Shown here piece by piece: positions 45,021 to 57,424 of a stretch of DNA of 64,000 nt; position 1 is the first letter of the stretch, and the number at the start of each line of letters is the position of its first letter. The notes below the pieces were generated by a model, which saw only the letters and a list, made by a program, of their open reading frames with translations, was not told the origin of the DNA and did no database searches. The stretch is from NCBI GenBank assembly GCA_033558025.1, contig JAUCEF010000018.1, positions 2,418,001 through 2,482,000 of the forward strand, written 5' to 3'. Made by a program: the position numbers and the translations under genes. The stretch comes from Phytophthora sp. 'mugwort' (taxonomy: Eukaryota > Oomycota > Peronosporomycetes > Peronosporales > Peronosporaceae).

Positions 45021-45175
45021 TGTTAGAACTCGCACGGGTCACTACGGGCGCAAAGAGTAGTTACGAAACGGACAGGCAGACGGAGGCTCCCCGATGAGAG
45101 CCGAGCTGCCTGGAATGCTCTGTTGTATATCTTAAAGCTCGAGCTCAAGTCGTCCCAATCAACCTATTACGAGTC
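45021..45175 (+). repeat. 5' LTR of the outer Copia element (approximate)
   Basis: Matches 50547-50705 in several blocks. Divergence is high, so the insertion is old. Boundaries are estimates. Confidence 0.55.
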
Positions 45176-45602
45176 TAAACGGCTCAGACACCACCTCCCA
45201 GCCCACCAGCCGCGTGCCGGCCAAGGCACGGAGGTCCACGCGCTACCGGGCGAACACGACATGTTTGAGCTGTTCGTGGGCGCGCGCTCTATCTCGAGTG
45301 CGTCCGATGCCCACGCCAGCGGCAGTCGGAACGTTGATTCGTGCTCTGAGCGCATTGCCGACTGGAAGGACTCCCCCAAGGGATGGCGAATCAGCAGCCC
45401 CACTCCATGGCCAACCAGCCCCGGATGCAAGACTAGCTGACTCGCCGCGCCGAGCCGACACCGAGGCCGCCCTCCGAGCACTCATTCGCCGATTCGAGCA
45501 CGCTCACCAATTTCATTCGGGCGCGAGGCTGATTGAGACTGGGGTCGCCCGACTTGTCGATGCCCCCCCCCATCGCTGATGCCGCGTGTGCCGCCGCCTT
45601 AA

Positions 45603-46430
45603 ATGTCGCCGCACCAACCGGTGCAGCCGCCGCAACAGCCACCGCTTCCGTCGCAGCAGTTCGCGCCATCAACTAGTTTCGGCCTGGTGATGCCGAATGC
45701 AAGTGACCTGGACAGGCCCGACATCGTGAGATTCTCGTTCAAAACGTTTATCCTGGCCTTGATGCAGACATTAAGCCGTAGGTACTGCGGTTCCTACATC
45801 GACTCGGTGCCGCGCAACTGATGGGCGTCGGGGACTAGCCGGAGGAGTTCACGATTATCGCGCTCAACAGGAGGCTTAAAAGCACGGCGCTCGTGTGCTT
45901 CGAGGAGATGCTGCCGATGTGGACGTCCGATCGCCGACGCTGGATCATGTGATGGATAGGATGCCTATGTCGTACATGAACATTGCGGCAGCCAAGGGCG
46001 TGGAGCTGATGTCAATGGAGAAGGTCAAGCGCAGGGCCTAACCGGAGCAATAGCGATACCTGGTGTATGCTACCGAGCGCTTGGGTGCGCGGATCTGAAC
46101 GTCCTCCAGAGCTTGGGCAAGTCCGCACCGTATTCTTGCAAAGCGCGATTCACGCGCCTAAACTAGCAGCGTGGGACCACTAGCAGCAAGCCACAGAGCT
46201 GGTGACGTTTGCGATCGAGTATGCGGCGAGCATGGTCATGCAGAACTATGGAGGCCGTCGAGGAGGCTGCTCCGGCCGCGGAAGAGGCGGTTGACCCCCC
46301 AATCGTGGCCGAGGCGAAAGGAGGACGGGGAAGATGATATGTCGTTCGTGGCGGCTTTGAGACGGGTGCATGCTTTAAGTGCGGCGAGGCCGGGCATCTG
46401 AAGGGCTAACTGCCCTCAGAGCGGACTAGG
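45603..46430 (+). pseudogene. Copia gag remnant with zinc knuckle
   Basis: The gag-like start is Gln/Pro-rich (HQPVQPPQQPPLP) followed by IVRFSFKTFILALM. Several stops follow. At 46371-46403 a zinc knuckle is visible: Cys-Phe-Lys-Cys, then GEAGHLKG, where a stop interrupts just before the last Cys; that Cys and the following Pro-Gln are found one base out of frame. The knuckle type CX2CX4HX4C is typical of gag. Confidence 0.6.
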
Positions 46431-46479
46431 TGGCAGTGGCGCCCCAGACAGAGTGTCGATGGCGGTAGCTATCGGCCCG

Positions 46480-47345
46480 ATGGGAACCCGGACTCGTGGA
46501 TGATGGACAGCGGATCCAGTGTGGATCGTGTGAAGAACGCAAACATGATGAAGACGTGGTCCAGTGCGACCAGGTATGTCGCGCGGCGAACGGCGAAGCT
46601 ATCCGAGTCCGACAGAAGGGGTCAGTAGAGCTACGGACCGTCGTGGACGACCGCGAGGTCGTATGTCGTCTACTATTCGAAGACGCTGGCCGACAACGTC
46701 ATCAGCGACGGGAAGCTGCAGGATCGAGTCGTGTTCCTGGAGCGGTACGACGGCAATGGTTACATCGTGCGGCAGGGGGACGAGAAGCAGATCTTCGAGA
46801 TCCACCGGGGCGATGTTGTGCTCATGGTCGACGTGATGGGCCGGATGACGATGGCGACTACAGTACATGGTGGCGGCCACAGTGCGGACGCCGGAGAAGC
46901 ATTGGACGACGCAGTGACGGGTACGACGTTGCTGAACGAATTTCTCCGTCGACACGGGCATCTTGCGTTCGACACAGTCGAGCGCATGGCAGATGCGACC
47001 GGGTCGAGCACAAAAGTTGTCGAACAGGGGCCACCTTAACGGCCTGGCGTGGGCCAAGGCAAGCCGAGCAAGAACAACCAGTTGAAGAAGGACACAGGCG
47101 TTAACGCACCGATCGATAAGATTGGCGGCGTGATCGTATGAACATCAAGGGACCGACGGCTTCGATCGACCGTCGAGGCAACCGCTACCTGATCAACTGC
47201 GTCCGCATTTTGTCAAAGAACAAGGGCGAGGCGACGAAGAAATTTGAGTACTTCCTCGCCAATTCAAGAAAAGGTTCAACAGCAGCATCCATGTGCGTTA
47301 TATAGACAGCGGGAAGGAGTATATGAATGTCGACCCGTTTTGCTA
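46480..47345 (+). pseudogene. Copia protease and integrase N-terminal remnant
   Basis: SWMMDSGSS at about 46494-46520 is the aspartic protease active site (Asp-Ser-Gly). The frame of 46731-47039 has GHLAFDTVERMADATG, the GAG-pre-integrase block. From about 47140 the integrase core starts in another frame (NIKGPTASIDRRGNRYL, with the strand order expected near the first catalytic Asp), then RYIDSGKEYMN at about 47300, where the second Asp is expected. Stops break every block, so no activity is possible. Confidence 0.62.
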
Positions 47346-47419
47346 AGCGACAGGCGCGCGGCTTAGACCAGTGAGGTCGAAAACAAGACGTCCAATTGCA
47401 AGTCCGAGAGGACGCAGAA

Positions 47420-47559
47420 TGTTAACATTATGTGTTGACTAGCCACACTGAAACCAAATTCGGAAAGGGATTCATTTAGTCATGCGTAAGAAAGCTAACT
47501 AGTCAATCTTTTGGATGAATGTAACCTTTAATTCATCAACGCCCAAGCTGACTTCAACA
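47420..47559 (-). repeat. LTR of the nested Copia element (left copy)
   Basis: Direct repeat partner of 48237-48385, starts TGTT and ends AACA. Confidence 0.65.
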
Positions 47560-47837
47560 CTTCCCGCCAGCGCTGGACGTTAGATTTATAATTCCAATCG
47601 TATCGGGAAGTTCGCGAAAGCGAGTTGTTCCAAGTGCCTTGGCTAATCCATCGGCTTACATCGATGTGGCTGGACAGTAAGTAAGTTGAAGGTTCCCACA
47701 CTTAATTGCATCGCGGATCGAGAAGACGCGACAATCGACTATTCTGCGCCTCCCAATGTTTCCCGTTCACAATCCTCTGAATAGTAAATTCGTTTTGCCA
47801 AACAAAGCCGGGATCGCTAAGTTATCTTGTGTTCTCA

Positions 47838-48080
47838 TTAATTTGAAGCAGAATCCTGTCTAGATTGCTTCCTCAACTCCATCACCTGCAGCAATGTATC
47901 CAGCAATTGTAGAGGGTTTAGAAATAACTCGTTGTTTTGGTTAGCCGAGACACAGCGTTGCGAATACTCGCACGAAATTCCAGATATTGATTTGCGATCC
48001 TCTTCGTTATTGGCCCAGTCTGCGTCTCTGTACACTCTGACTGGAACGGCCGATTCATTTCGAACGTAAACGAGACCCAT
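47838..48080 (-). pseudogene. Copia RNase H fragment of the nested element
   Basis: The 80-residue frame begins MGLVYV-like (GTG-type, not a true start) and contains YRDADWANNEEDRKSISGIS, the signature of the Copia RNase H domain (D-A-D-W-A followed by D-R-K-S). Its acidic DADW is intact. No other domain of this element survives. Confidence 0.75.
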
Positions 48081-48236
48081 ACTTTTAGTGCCTTCTTAGG
48101 ATGTTTTTCACTGCGATACAGTAAGATTTCGTAGGGATAGATGCGTGTGCACAAACCTGATTTACTGCAAAAGCGATATAATCAGGTCGAGTAAACGCGT
48201 GACAGGTGGAGGAGTGCCCCCGTGCGGCTGCTAACC

Positions 48237-48385
48237 TGTTAAAACTATGTGTTGGTTAGTCAAGCTGAAAACAAACTCGGAAAGTGGTTCATCTAGTCAT
48301 GCATATGAACGCTAACTAGGCGATATAAATCTTTTGTCTAAATGTGTCCACCAATTCATTAACGTCCAATCTGACTACTTCAACA
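48237..48385 (-). repeat. LTR of the nested Copia element (right copy)
   Basis: Direct repeat partner of 47420-47559, starts TGTT and ends AACA. Confidence 0.65.
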
Positions 48386-48389
48386 CACA

Positions 48390-50545
48390 GGACGGTGTTC
48401 AACATGACAAGGTGTATGCTATTGCGAGCGGCGTGCCGCACTATTTCTGGGGCGACCCGGTCGAGTACTCGACGTTCGTGTTCAACCAGTGCGCATGCAG
48501 CGCCAACCCCACCCGCCGATGGAGATGCTGATCAGCACCGCGCCCATCCTGTCCGATGTGCACGTTCGGCATCCCACGCACGGCGTACAGAAAACCCTAC
48601 AAGAGGCGTGATAGCCGCGCGCTCAAGTCGAGATGATCGTGGGCAAGATCGCTGAGACCAAGGGTTCCCACGTCTACCTGCCAAAGGAGGGGCTCGGTCA
48701 TCACCTCACAGCACATCAAAACGTGAAAGCGCTGAACAGCGAACAGAACAAGCAGCTTCAGATGCAGCTGAACGAGGAGCTCCGACGTATCGTCATTGGA
48801 CGCGAGGAAGCCGCGAAGTGGAAGGAGTCAAGCTCGTCGCCTCCAACTGGTCAACCATCATCAGCAACAGCGTCAAAGAAGCAAACTGAGTCGAAAGCGA
48901 TAAACAAGAAGTCCAATAAGCTAACACGACTGCTCCGAGACGCTCTGCGTGGACGGAAAGAGCGTTCGACGACGGTGAAGAACTAACACCAGAGGAGAGC
49001 GCGAAACACGCGTGAAGACGCGCAACATGGGGGCAACCTCGTGGCCGAGGCCAGGGTCAGCGCAGTCATGCTCAAATACCCGATTAACTATCTCGAAGGA
49101 ATGCGGGACCCGCGAGTGGCGAATTGGAAGGAGGCCATCTGCGCGCAATGGGTTTACAACAACACGTGCAAAGTCATCAAGACGCCGCGGAACTCGACAC
49201 TGCTGCACAGCAAACGGGCCTTCAAGCGCAAGACACACGCGGGGACGGCTCAATCGAGCGATATAGGGCTCGTCTTGTGGCTCAGGAAGACAAGCAATTT
49301 TACAGCGTGGACTGCACGTACACGTTCACGGCGGTGCTGGATATGAACTCCGGCAAGGTGGTACTGGTGGTGGCAAGGCTCCGGGGCGTGCATGCGCGGC
49401 ACAGCGACGCGCCCAGCGCATAAGGCAAGGTGGCAAAGGAGCATACCTCGAGGTGCTGCGTCACATCCCGCAGGGGATGGATACCAAATACAATATGCTG
49501 CACCAGTTCGGCATCAAGGAGCACTGCGACTGAAGAAAGGCCTGTACGGCTTGAAGCAGTCTGGGTGGCGGTCGGGGCTAATGCTGCACGGCATCCTCGT
49601 CTCGCTGGGGTTCCAGCTGAGCTACACGAACAGCTCTGTACGTCACGTCGGACAGCGACGGCAAGACGCTAGCGGGTGTGTATGTCGATGATTTGCCTAT
49701 GACCGACACCAGCGTCTCGACGTTCTAGTCGGACATGCAAGTCATGCAGCTCAAGGGCTTGGGATTGTGACAAAGTTCCTAGGCATAGCACCGACGAGGT
49801 CGGCTGGGTGTTCGACCAAGAGCAAGTGATCCAGGAGATGCTGGAAAAGTTCAACCAGGACAAGGCGACGACAAAAGAGGAGCAAATTGGAGGAGAGCAT
49901 GACGGAGATGACGGCGGGGACCTGCTGCCGAGCGTCGGCGCGGATGCACCGGAGAGACCGACTGTGCGTCTATTCCAGTCCCTTGTCTGGGGTTTGCTCT
50001 AGATCGACCTGGCGCACTCGGCCGGACATTGTCTTGGCGGTGCATCGGGCGACCAGATACTCGCACGCACCACCTGTAGGTTGGCGAAGAAAGATAGGTA
50101 AGTACATCAAAGGAACCAAAAACCTCAAGTTCATGATGGGCGGCTAGAAGACCTCGGTGGACAGCAGCAGCGTGCTCGCCGACGCGTAGCGGCGCTGACT
50201 ACGCTGCGGATACGGCCGACAGGAAGTCAATCGATGGTGCCGTGCTCATGGTGAAACGGCATGCTGGTGGGGTAGATCTGCAAGAAACCTTCTCTATCGC
50301 GCCGATCAACGGCGAGGGTACTTTTGGACCCGCCCAGCACATCGACGTCAGCACAAGTTGGTCAAAGTTTCGTCAAGAAGAAGGTATTGGCGGTCAAGTA
50401 CTGCGAGTCTTTGGCGCTGCGGGCGGACATCCTAACCAATATCCTCCCAGTACTGCGCGTGAACGAGCTTCGCGCGCAGATGATGATCATCGAATCGCCC
50501 ACATGGGCTAAAAACTCGTACGGCACCATGAAAGGTCACAAGCGC
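48390..50545 (+). pseudogene. Copia integrase C-terminus, reverse transcriptase and RNase H remnant (outer element)
   Basis: After the nested insertion the integrase resumes (RTVFNMTRCML, then FWGDPVEYSTFVFN at about 48450). A basic linker follows. The RT starts at about 49080 with ANWKEAICAQWVYNNTC, then YRARLVAQEDKQF, a broken stretch (SLYGLKQS-type block at about 49540) and the catalytic YVDD at 49681-49692. The C-terminal end carries RNase H/LTR-proximal sequence (CESLALRADILTNILPVLR at about 50400). Multiple stops and frame changes throughout make it non-functional, although the YVDD box itself is preserved. Confidence 0.7.
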
Positions 50546-50546
50546 G

Positions 50547-50705
50547 TGTGACGGGCGCCAGGAGTAGTTACGAAACGGACAGACAGGCGGAGCCTCATCG
50601 ACGAGGGCCCAGCGCCCTTGCAAGCGCTGTAGGATCAATTAATCAGTCCTATATCTGTCTGCTCGACTCCAAGTCGTCCAAGCAACAATTATTGACGCTG
50701 TTCTT
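50547..50705 (+). repeat. 3' LTR of the outer Copia element (approximate)
   Basis: Shares AGTAGTTACGAAACGGACA and AAGTCGTCC with 45021-45175. Boundaries are estimates. Confidence 0.55.
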
Positions 50706-50710
50706 TCGAT

Positions 50711-53037
50711 TACTGCCTCTTGTGTCGGTATTAATGCTCCAATAGTCTCATAGATTTGAAACCAGCTTCGAATTGGGTGCTCCGCTCCGACTTGTTGAAG
50801 ATAGGTGCCAGGTGGTGTCTTTTGTTTCCGAGCTTGTAGTATGCACACAAGCAATGGTACATCGTGTTATCGTAAGCGTTCTGTCATGTTGCAGCGCCGC
50901 ATCGATTCATTATCGGGTTCCAGCCTTCCTCTGACTTCCTCACGTTCGCAAAACTTGAGCGGAATTGGCAATATCCAATCGAACTTTAACGAAACGTGTC
51001 CATACCATATATATGGATAAATATGGTACGTTATCGGATCATACTTGATTATCTATGGACCATAGGAGCCAATTCTGCTATTGTTTGTTCCAACGATTGC
51101 AGTTCCGCGAACAAATAAACAGATTTTAACCAATTAAAATCGATAGGTTTAGGCGAGTCATCTTAGGCAGTCAATCGGACGTATCATGCAGCCCGATACA
51201 CCAGCAAAATATGTGTATGCTCAGTCAATTGTCAAGTGATTCACGTATCATTTTGCATATTTCGCCCTATCGGACGCTCGAGATGGGCTTAGACGACAGC
51301 TGGGCAACACATTATGTGCCAAGACCACTGCAGTCGTGGCGCTCGCTAAATTCCTTAATAGTGAGGAAGCGGAAGGTGAGTATTAAAGGTAAAGAATGCA
51401 TTGACAGAGATGAAAGCGGAAAGAGTTTTGTGTGTGATGGATAATTTTGGGATGTATCTTGCATATGAAGAATACCGCTTGCACGAAACACTGCAATGCA
51501 GTACTATAGGCAAGCTAAGCTTTGGACCCGATCTTGCCGTCAAAATTGACCCGACGGGAAAATCGTATCGAGGCCGAGCAACGGCAGCTATAAGCGGAAC
51601 ATTACCAATATGACGTTTGTTAGTACACATAAAGTAGGATTTTTTCCGCCGAAATGTTTAAAATACTTTTCGTCAATATGCGGTGCTGTACATGTCCATT
51701 GAAGCGCGGTAGTTTAAGATAAAAGGTTGAAAACCTGATACACTGCGTTGGGTTTGTCGCAGCGGTCGTGGCACCGCTTCCACCCTTGCAGCAATATCAG
51801 GGTATCGCTGCCCCCATAGCTGGCGGCGGGGCTTGCTAGCAGAACCTTCGTCGTGCCACGGAATTTCCACATCGTCGTGGCAGTGCCGTGATGACAGGAA
51901 ACGCTTCGGGTCGCCCCTGCCTTGGACCAGAGGGGAATCAAACTTTTGAGGCCTTGACGGTGAGTTGGAAGAGGAGAGCAAGCTCCGTTTTTGTGCTGAA
52001 AGATTGGGCCGATTTGGCAACCTTCAAAGCTTGTATACAAATTGGTTGCAAAACACGTAGGCGCTCTATTCGAAGGTTTCTTTTGCGTAATAAAATTGCA
52101 CTATTACGTGTAGGCATAGTGCGCGGAGTACGACGGTATTTAATGAACAAGGGAAGTCAAAGCATAGTCCTATGGTCCAGCTAAAAACCAACAATTGTTC
52201 TTTAAAAATTCAATAGAGTATGATTGGCTTAAGCTTTCTAGGTTAGGTGCGCACAACGATGTTTAACCACTGGTGACCTTGGGTAATACTTATTCGTCAG
52301 TTTCCCGTTTTCCCGCCGGGCCCAGCAGCCTCCAATCAATGGGTTCTAAAATGTGGCTCAGGTTTGAAGGCTGATCCTCCTGCGCGACTGGCTGTACTTC
52401 AAAACCCGCTTTCGTTCAGTTCACAAAGAACGTCTAATGTAACTGTATTTGCTTTCGTCCGTGGCTGTGTTAGGTACGGAGGTTTTGCCAACTTGGCAAT
52501 ACTTCTTCTAATAATTACGATTATAATATTGAGGTGAGAATTTCTTCTTTTTCAAGCACAATGCATGTTCTATTGCGGTGTTTACGATCGAGCTAAAGCA
52601 AGTAACCATCTACTTTAACAGCGAAGAATGAACCGCTGCACACAAGCTGCACCAGCTTGTCACGGTCTCCCGCATTGTAAACGACCATCAATACATGTAC
52701 TACCTTACCGACAGTGTTCACCGCACCGTGTTGACCTTGATATTCCAGTTGTGCGGCTTGGACGCAGAATAGATCTCAAGCCCCCCCCAATCGATACAAC
52801 CGTTTCTGATTGAGTCCAGGTACACCGCATTAATCATACCGTCTAAGTCATCTAGCGATGCCATGTTTAGCGCTGACGCCGTCACTTACCGGTTCCTAAG
52901 CCGTGGATGAGGCAGTAAAAGAGACTTGAGCGCTCGTCGCCAGGTTGTACCACTCAGGTGCTGCTAGCAGAGCTTCTCAGGGTCATCCGACTTACTCTAG
53001 TAGGTGTTAGTAGGACACGTCCCAGCGCTCCAAATCG
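50711..53037. other. No gene seen; possible old repeat sequence
   Basis: About 2.3 kb. Short open frames at 51397-51613 and 51888-52184 have no domain I can name. The block 52968-53008 shares ACTCTAGTAGGTGTT with 55005-55019 (see the repeat entry). Confidence 0.35.
52968..53008. repeat. Direct repeat, left copy (partner 54992-55019)
   Basis: Both copies contain CAGAGCT and ACTCTAGTAGGTGTT in the same order, about 2.0 kb apart, bracketing the pogo-like remnant. Same orientation is unusual for DNA transposon ends, so this may be unrelated to it. Confidence 0.45.
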
Positions 53038-54045
53038 ATGTCTGGTGCGAGGGTACCCTGGAGAGGTGGGTGCAGCGTTTCCTCGCTGAACGTTTCCCTT
53101 GGTACCAGACCGCACAGTCGAGATGTCTTGTTAATGCCGTCTGAAATGGCCGTCGCCATTCAGGCGGGGGTCCAACGGCATTACATCTGGGTTCTTGGGT
53201 TTCATGTTCGCGCCTGCAGCGCTGGGTCCTGGAGCGCTCTGGCGATGTACTCGTCGTTCAATCCCTGTAGTAAGCCTGGAAGCTGCGATTCACTGCAACG
53301 ACGAGTGGATGTAAGCTGTCGATGAGGTTGGGGTGATGATCTCTGCGAAGATATTGTACCGCTCAAGTCAGTGTGACTCCATCGGCTTCACGTGACATAC
53401 GCATACGGGTCTATCAAGTAGGGCACCGGCTCGCGGTAAAGCTGAGGTTCCTTGCGACTACACACGACCTTACTGGCGTCTCCAACAATGTCGTCGCTCC
53501 ACATGCCCGTGCGATTCGCATCTATGATCGCACCTGCTGGCATAGCGGGCATGCTTTTCAACTTCGAGAAAGGAAAGTGTGGAGGGAGAATCGTGCATGC
53601 CGTGGTGACACAGAAACTGGCCGTATACAGTTTGTGACTTGTTCCGCCCTTCCGTAGCAGGACCTCGTGCAAACCTCTCGCGGCCGTGGTGGCCTTGAAT
53701 TCCATCTTAAAGTGGCGGGCACTTGATCTGTGTTTACGATGTTCCTTGGCTGGAGGTTGTGAGGTATTGAACTAGCTGGATAAAGAAGGCAGGTCTCTGC
53801 AGCATCTTTAGAAAGTATGCGGATGGTCGCCTGGCGACGTGAGACGAGCTGCTTCCTTTTCTTGAAGCACAGCCACCCCGTCGATACGTCGAATTTCGGG
53901 GTATCGTGGCCGTGCAGCTTGCTGTAAATGATCTGAGCTTGTAGCCGTATGTACTGTTCTTCACCCGTAGATCCTTGGTATCCCGGGCGAGAAACCAGGG
54001 GTGGAGCAGCCCAACCAATTCTCCGTACTCTGGGCCTCGCCTCAC
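53038..54045 (-). pseudogene. Pogo-like (CENP-B/DDE_1) transposase remnant
   Basis: On the minus strand, 54045-53734 holds a basic stretch followed by PSAYFLKMLQRPAFFIQL. Then 53705-53388 gives TAARGLHEVLL, PPHFPFSKLKSMPA and IIDANRTGMWSDDIV, the strand order of the DDE_1 fold in pogo transposases. YREPVPYLIDPYA at its end resembles the second Asp block (L-x-D-x-Y/F). Downstream of that the frame is broken. Similarity is by motif only and is weaker than for the other transposons in the window. Confidence 0.4.
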
Positions 54046-54991
54046 CCCCTAATCACAGCACCGATCGGGCTACGAATTGGTGATTCTTAAAGCCCTCCTA
54101 TAGCTTTGATCGATCGCGTCACTATTGTCTCAGTGTTCTGGAGCGACTTCACGCTTGATACCGAACGCATGGAAGTCACTGCCGTGACGTCCTCTTCATG
54201 CTCAGCAATGATGACCGGTTTGTCCTTGATGGTGTATCTCCGGCGTTTCGCTTGGGTTTCGAACTATATCAGCGGAGGCAGCTCGCTTTGGTGCATTGAA
54301 TGGCGATAGTCGCTGCAAGCCACTGGTCCATTTCACGAGAATTGAACTTAAGCTGAATTGTGTAATCAGCGTTATATTTCGACGAGCAGTAACGGAAATG
54401 CCCGATTACAATCCGTCCTTCTAAATATTAGTAGCGAGAAATTTTGCCAAAACGGACACTAATCGGGAAACGTGCTTCTATTCACCATCATGCAAAATGC
54501 TGATTTCATCTAGGCAGTCACACAGCCCTCCAGGTTGAAGGCGTCATTGCCATCGCCCCTTTCCCCATGCTCGCGTCTGCGTACCAAGCCGCCACGCACT
54601 TCTCTCCATAAACGTCATGACGGCCCATGTCGGCTATCCAAGCCCGCTAGACTTTCTCCTTCCTGAGGCGCTTCTCTACGACCTCGTCATAGAGAAGGAT
54701 CTTAATGTCTGCCGACCAGCGCTTCAGGCGGGGCTTAGCGGCCATGATTTCATCGCGACGGCGCCACACTTGTAAATGGCTGCGCCGTCGACATCCAGGC
54801 TGCAAAGTGGGCGGCGCGCTGTGCTCGGGCTGTTTTCGCCCTTTTCGATGATCCGCTCGATGACCTCTTTTTCGCCAGATCGGAGTGGCGTTGCGGCAGC
54901 GTCCTATTAATTCGTGAAGTGCTCTTTCCAAACGTGAGGAACAATAGGGCCACTATTGTGGTAGGTCTTCTATTTGTATAATGACTTGTCC

Positions 54992-55019
54992 CAGAGCTCA
55001 CCGGACTCTAGTAGGTGTT
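54992..55019. repeat. Direct repeat, right copy (partner 52968-53008)
   Basis: See the left copy. The shared segment is ACTCTAGTAGGTGTT with CAGAGCT upstream. Confidence 0.45.
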
Positions 55020-55112
55020 CTAATCGGGCATTTTCGTTATATTCGAATTTGTCGCTTTGATTTCTGAAACTCGAATATTCTCTGGCGGGTTAAGAGCGAA
55101 TAATGCAATTTG

Positions 55113-55160
55113 GTGTCGGATATGACACTTTTTACAATATGTGAAGTGTCGGATATGACA
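55113..55160 (+). promoter_or_regulatory. Repeated palindromic motif upstream of BUD32
   Basis: GTGTCGGATATGACA occurs twice, at 55113-55127 and 55146-55160, 33 bp apart, about 110-150 bp before the BUD32 ATG. Each copy contains the inverted pair TGTC...GACA. Three helical turns of spacing would put both on one face of DNA, as for a transcription-factor site. Function is inferred. Confidence 0.4.
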
Positions 55161-55265
55161 ATTTGTGAGATATATGTTTTGCTTTTATGGAATGTAATCA
55201 CACTTTGGGCTGTCTTGATTGGTGAAAATAGATCACTGCGCTCGCCATACACTTCATCATCGACA

Positions 55266-56217
<952 letters not shown>

Positions 56218-56622
56218 CTTGGAGAGCGTAACTGCTGTGATGCAAAGTGGCGAATGTCACGCAGACTATAAAAGAGACAATCTACAGTAGGTAACCACGC
56301 GCATCTGGTCTAATTATCTATAGCCTGGCATCAATTTGTGGTATTCATCTATCGTCCGTTGACTTCTCTCAGCTACGGTAAGCATAACTCGGTAGACTGA
56401 CAAACAAGATATGCAAGGGAAAGCAAACTTCCGAGTTATAATGAATGAGAGTGTCTGGTGGGGATGGGCTTCCAACAAGTCTACAAAGTGCAAAAAAAAA
56501 AGCAATCTGTAGTGCAGCACAGGAAGCCAACCCTGAGTGGTCCTCCTTCCTCGCCCTGAAGTTCGCTTGTCCACAGCAACTTCCCTCTTCACTATTTCTT
56601 ACAACTACTTAACCAGCAGTGG

Positions 56623-57424
56623 TCAGTTCTTTTGCTTCTTGGCTGGGCGTATGCAAGCATGAAGTTAATTACCGACATACAACAGACCATCCACACACAA
56701 TAAGGATACTCACCTGGCGGTTCGCCTTCCTCCACATCCACTTCGCTCTCTGCTTCCTCATCCTTTTCGTCTTCTTCATCGCCAGCTGCACCATCGTCGT
56801 CATCGCCGTCCCCGTCTTCCGCAGTCTCATTTTCGTCGACGTCGTCATCGGCGTCGCCATCGTTATCCTCGTCATCTGCCGTGACCTGTTCGCCATCATC
56901 GTCGTCGGTCGCCGCAGCTTCACCATTATACTCATCGTCATCATCGTCATCGTCTTCCTGCACGTCGTCATCGTCATCTCGACCGGTAGTGTCCACCTTG
57001 AAGTCTTCATCGTTGTCATCGTCCTCAAAGTTCGTGTATAAGTACGACAGCCCCACTTCCTCCCCGTGCTCTCCCTCCTCGTCACCGTCCTCCTCCCCTC
57101 CATTCTCCCCCTTAGGTGCGTCGTCCTCCGTCTCCTCCACTGAATCCTCCTGCTCGTCATCAGCACCGGCACTGTCGTCGTCGCTCTTGGCGACGCTGTC
57201 CTCGTCTTCAGCGTCCTCCGGGACTCGGTCCTTCTCACCTGCCGGCTCCTTATCGCTCAAAGGCTTTTCCTTGGTCTTGATCGTCGATACCTGTCGAGCA
57301 ACCAAGGCCACGGGCAGCAGTAAACCCACTTAAGGTTAGTAACCTCAATACTAACTGTCACCTTATTCTCACGCCTGTATCTTTAGTGTTTGAAACGGGG
57401 GGCTGCAAATAAACGCACCGTCAT
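56623..57424 (-). CDS. Asp/Glu-rich protein with a basic tail
   Basis: Proposed exons on the minus strand: 57424-57419 (ATG ACG), 57290-56714, 56642-56623; 200 residues. The first donor is GTGCGT and both introns keep the frame; an alternative without exon 1 would start only at a GTG (57329). The product is mostly acidic: runs of Asp and Glu from about residue 15 to 190, broken by one short hydrophobic/aromatic stretch (VGLSYLYTNFED). The last residues after the second intron are basic (AKKQKN). No domain is recognised. Similar acidic proteins with short Lys-rich ends act as histone or ribosomal-protein chaperones, but that is only a suggestion. The strong bias makes coding prediction less certain. 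Confidence 0.5.

Larger units (their letters stand above)
47420..48385 (-). mobile_element. Nested Copia remnant inserted in opposite orientation
   Basis: Two direct repeats of about 140-150 bp, 47420-47559 and 48237-48385, begin TGTTAA and end CAACA and share blocks such as GTCATGC, GCTAACTAG and AATTCAT; they look like a pair of LTRs. Between them the minus strand at 47838-48080 encodes a Copia RNase H segment. Immediately to the left the outer element reads KTSN-type integrase with SERT, and immediately to the right the sequence resumes with RTVFNMTRCML of the same domain, so this insertion split it. Flanks CGCAG (47413-47417) and CACAG (48386-48390) may be a decayed 5-bp target duplication. 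Most of the internal region is lost. Confidence 0.7.
45021..50710 (+). mobile_element. Copia-type LTR retrotransposon, decayed and interrupted
   Basis: The ends share a decayed long terminal repeat: about 45021-45175 and about 50547-50705 both contain AGTAGTTACGAAACGGACA and, about 100 bp later, AAGTCGTCC. Between them lie, in Copia order on the plus strand, gag, protease, integrase, reverse transcriptase and RNase H remnants, all with stops or shifts. The order protease-integrase-RT identifies Copia rather than Gypsy. A second Copia remnant is inserted at 47420-48385 inside the integrase region. LTR limits are approximate. Confidence 0.75.
54046..55265. other. No intact gene; promoter of BUD32 at the right end
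   Basis: Minus-strand frames at 54647-54931 contain a basic stretch (RLKRWSADIKILLYDEVV) vaguely like a SANT helix, too weak to call. The right part contains the repeat at 55113-55160. Confidence 0.4.

Noticed and set aside
46496..47104. 202-codon frame on the plus strand
   Set aside because: Arg-rich shadow frame of the Copia protease region; the Copia motifs are in other frames.
56881..57333. Ser-rich 150-codon frame on the plus strand
   Set aside because: Complement of the Asp/Glu repeats in the acidic protein gene.
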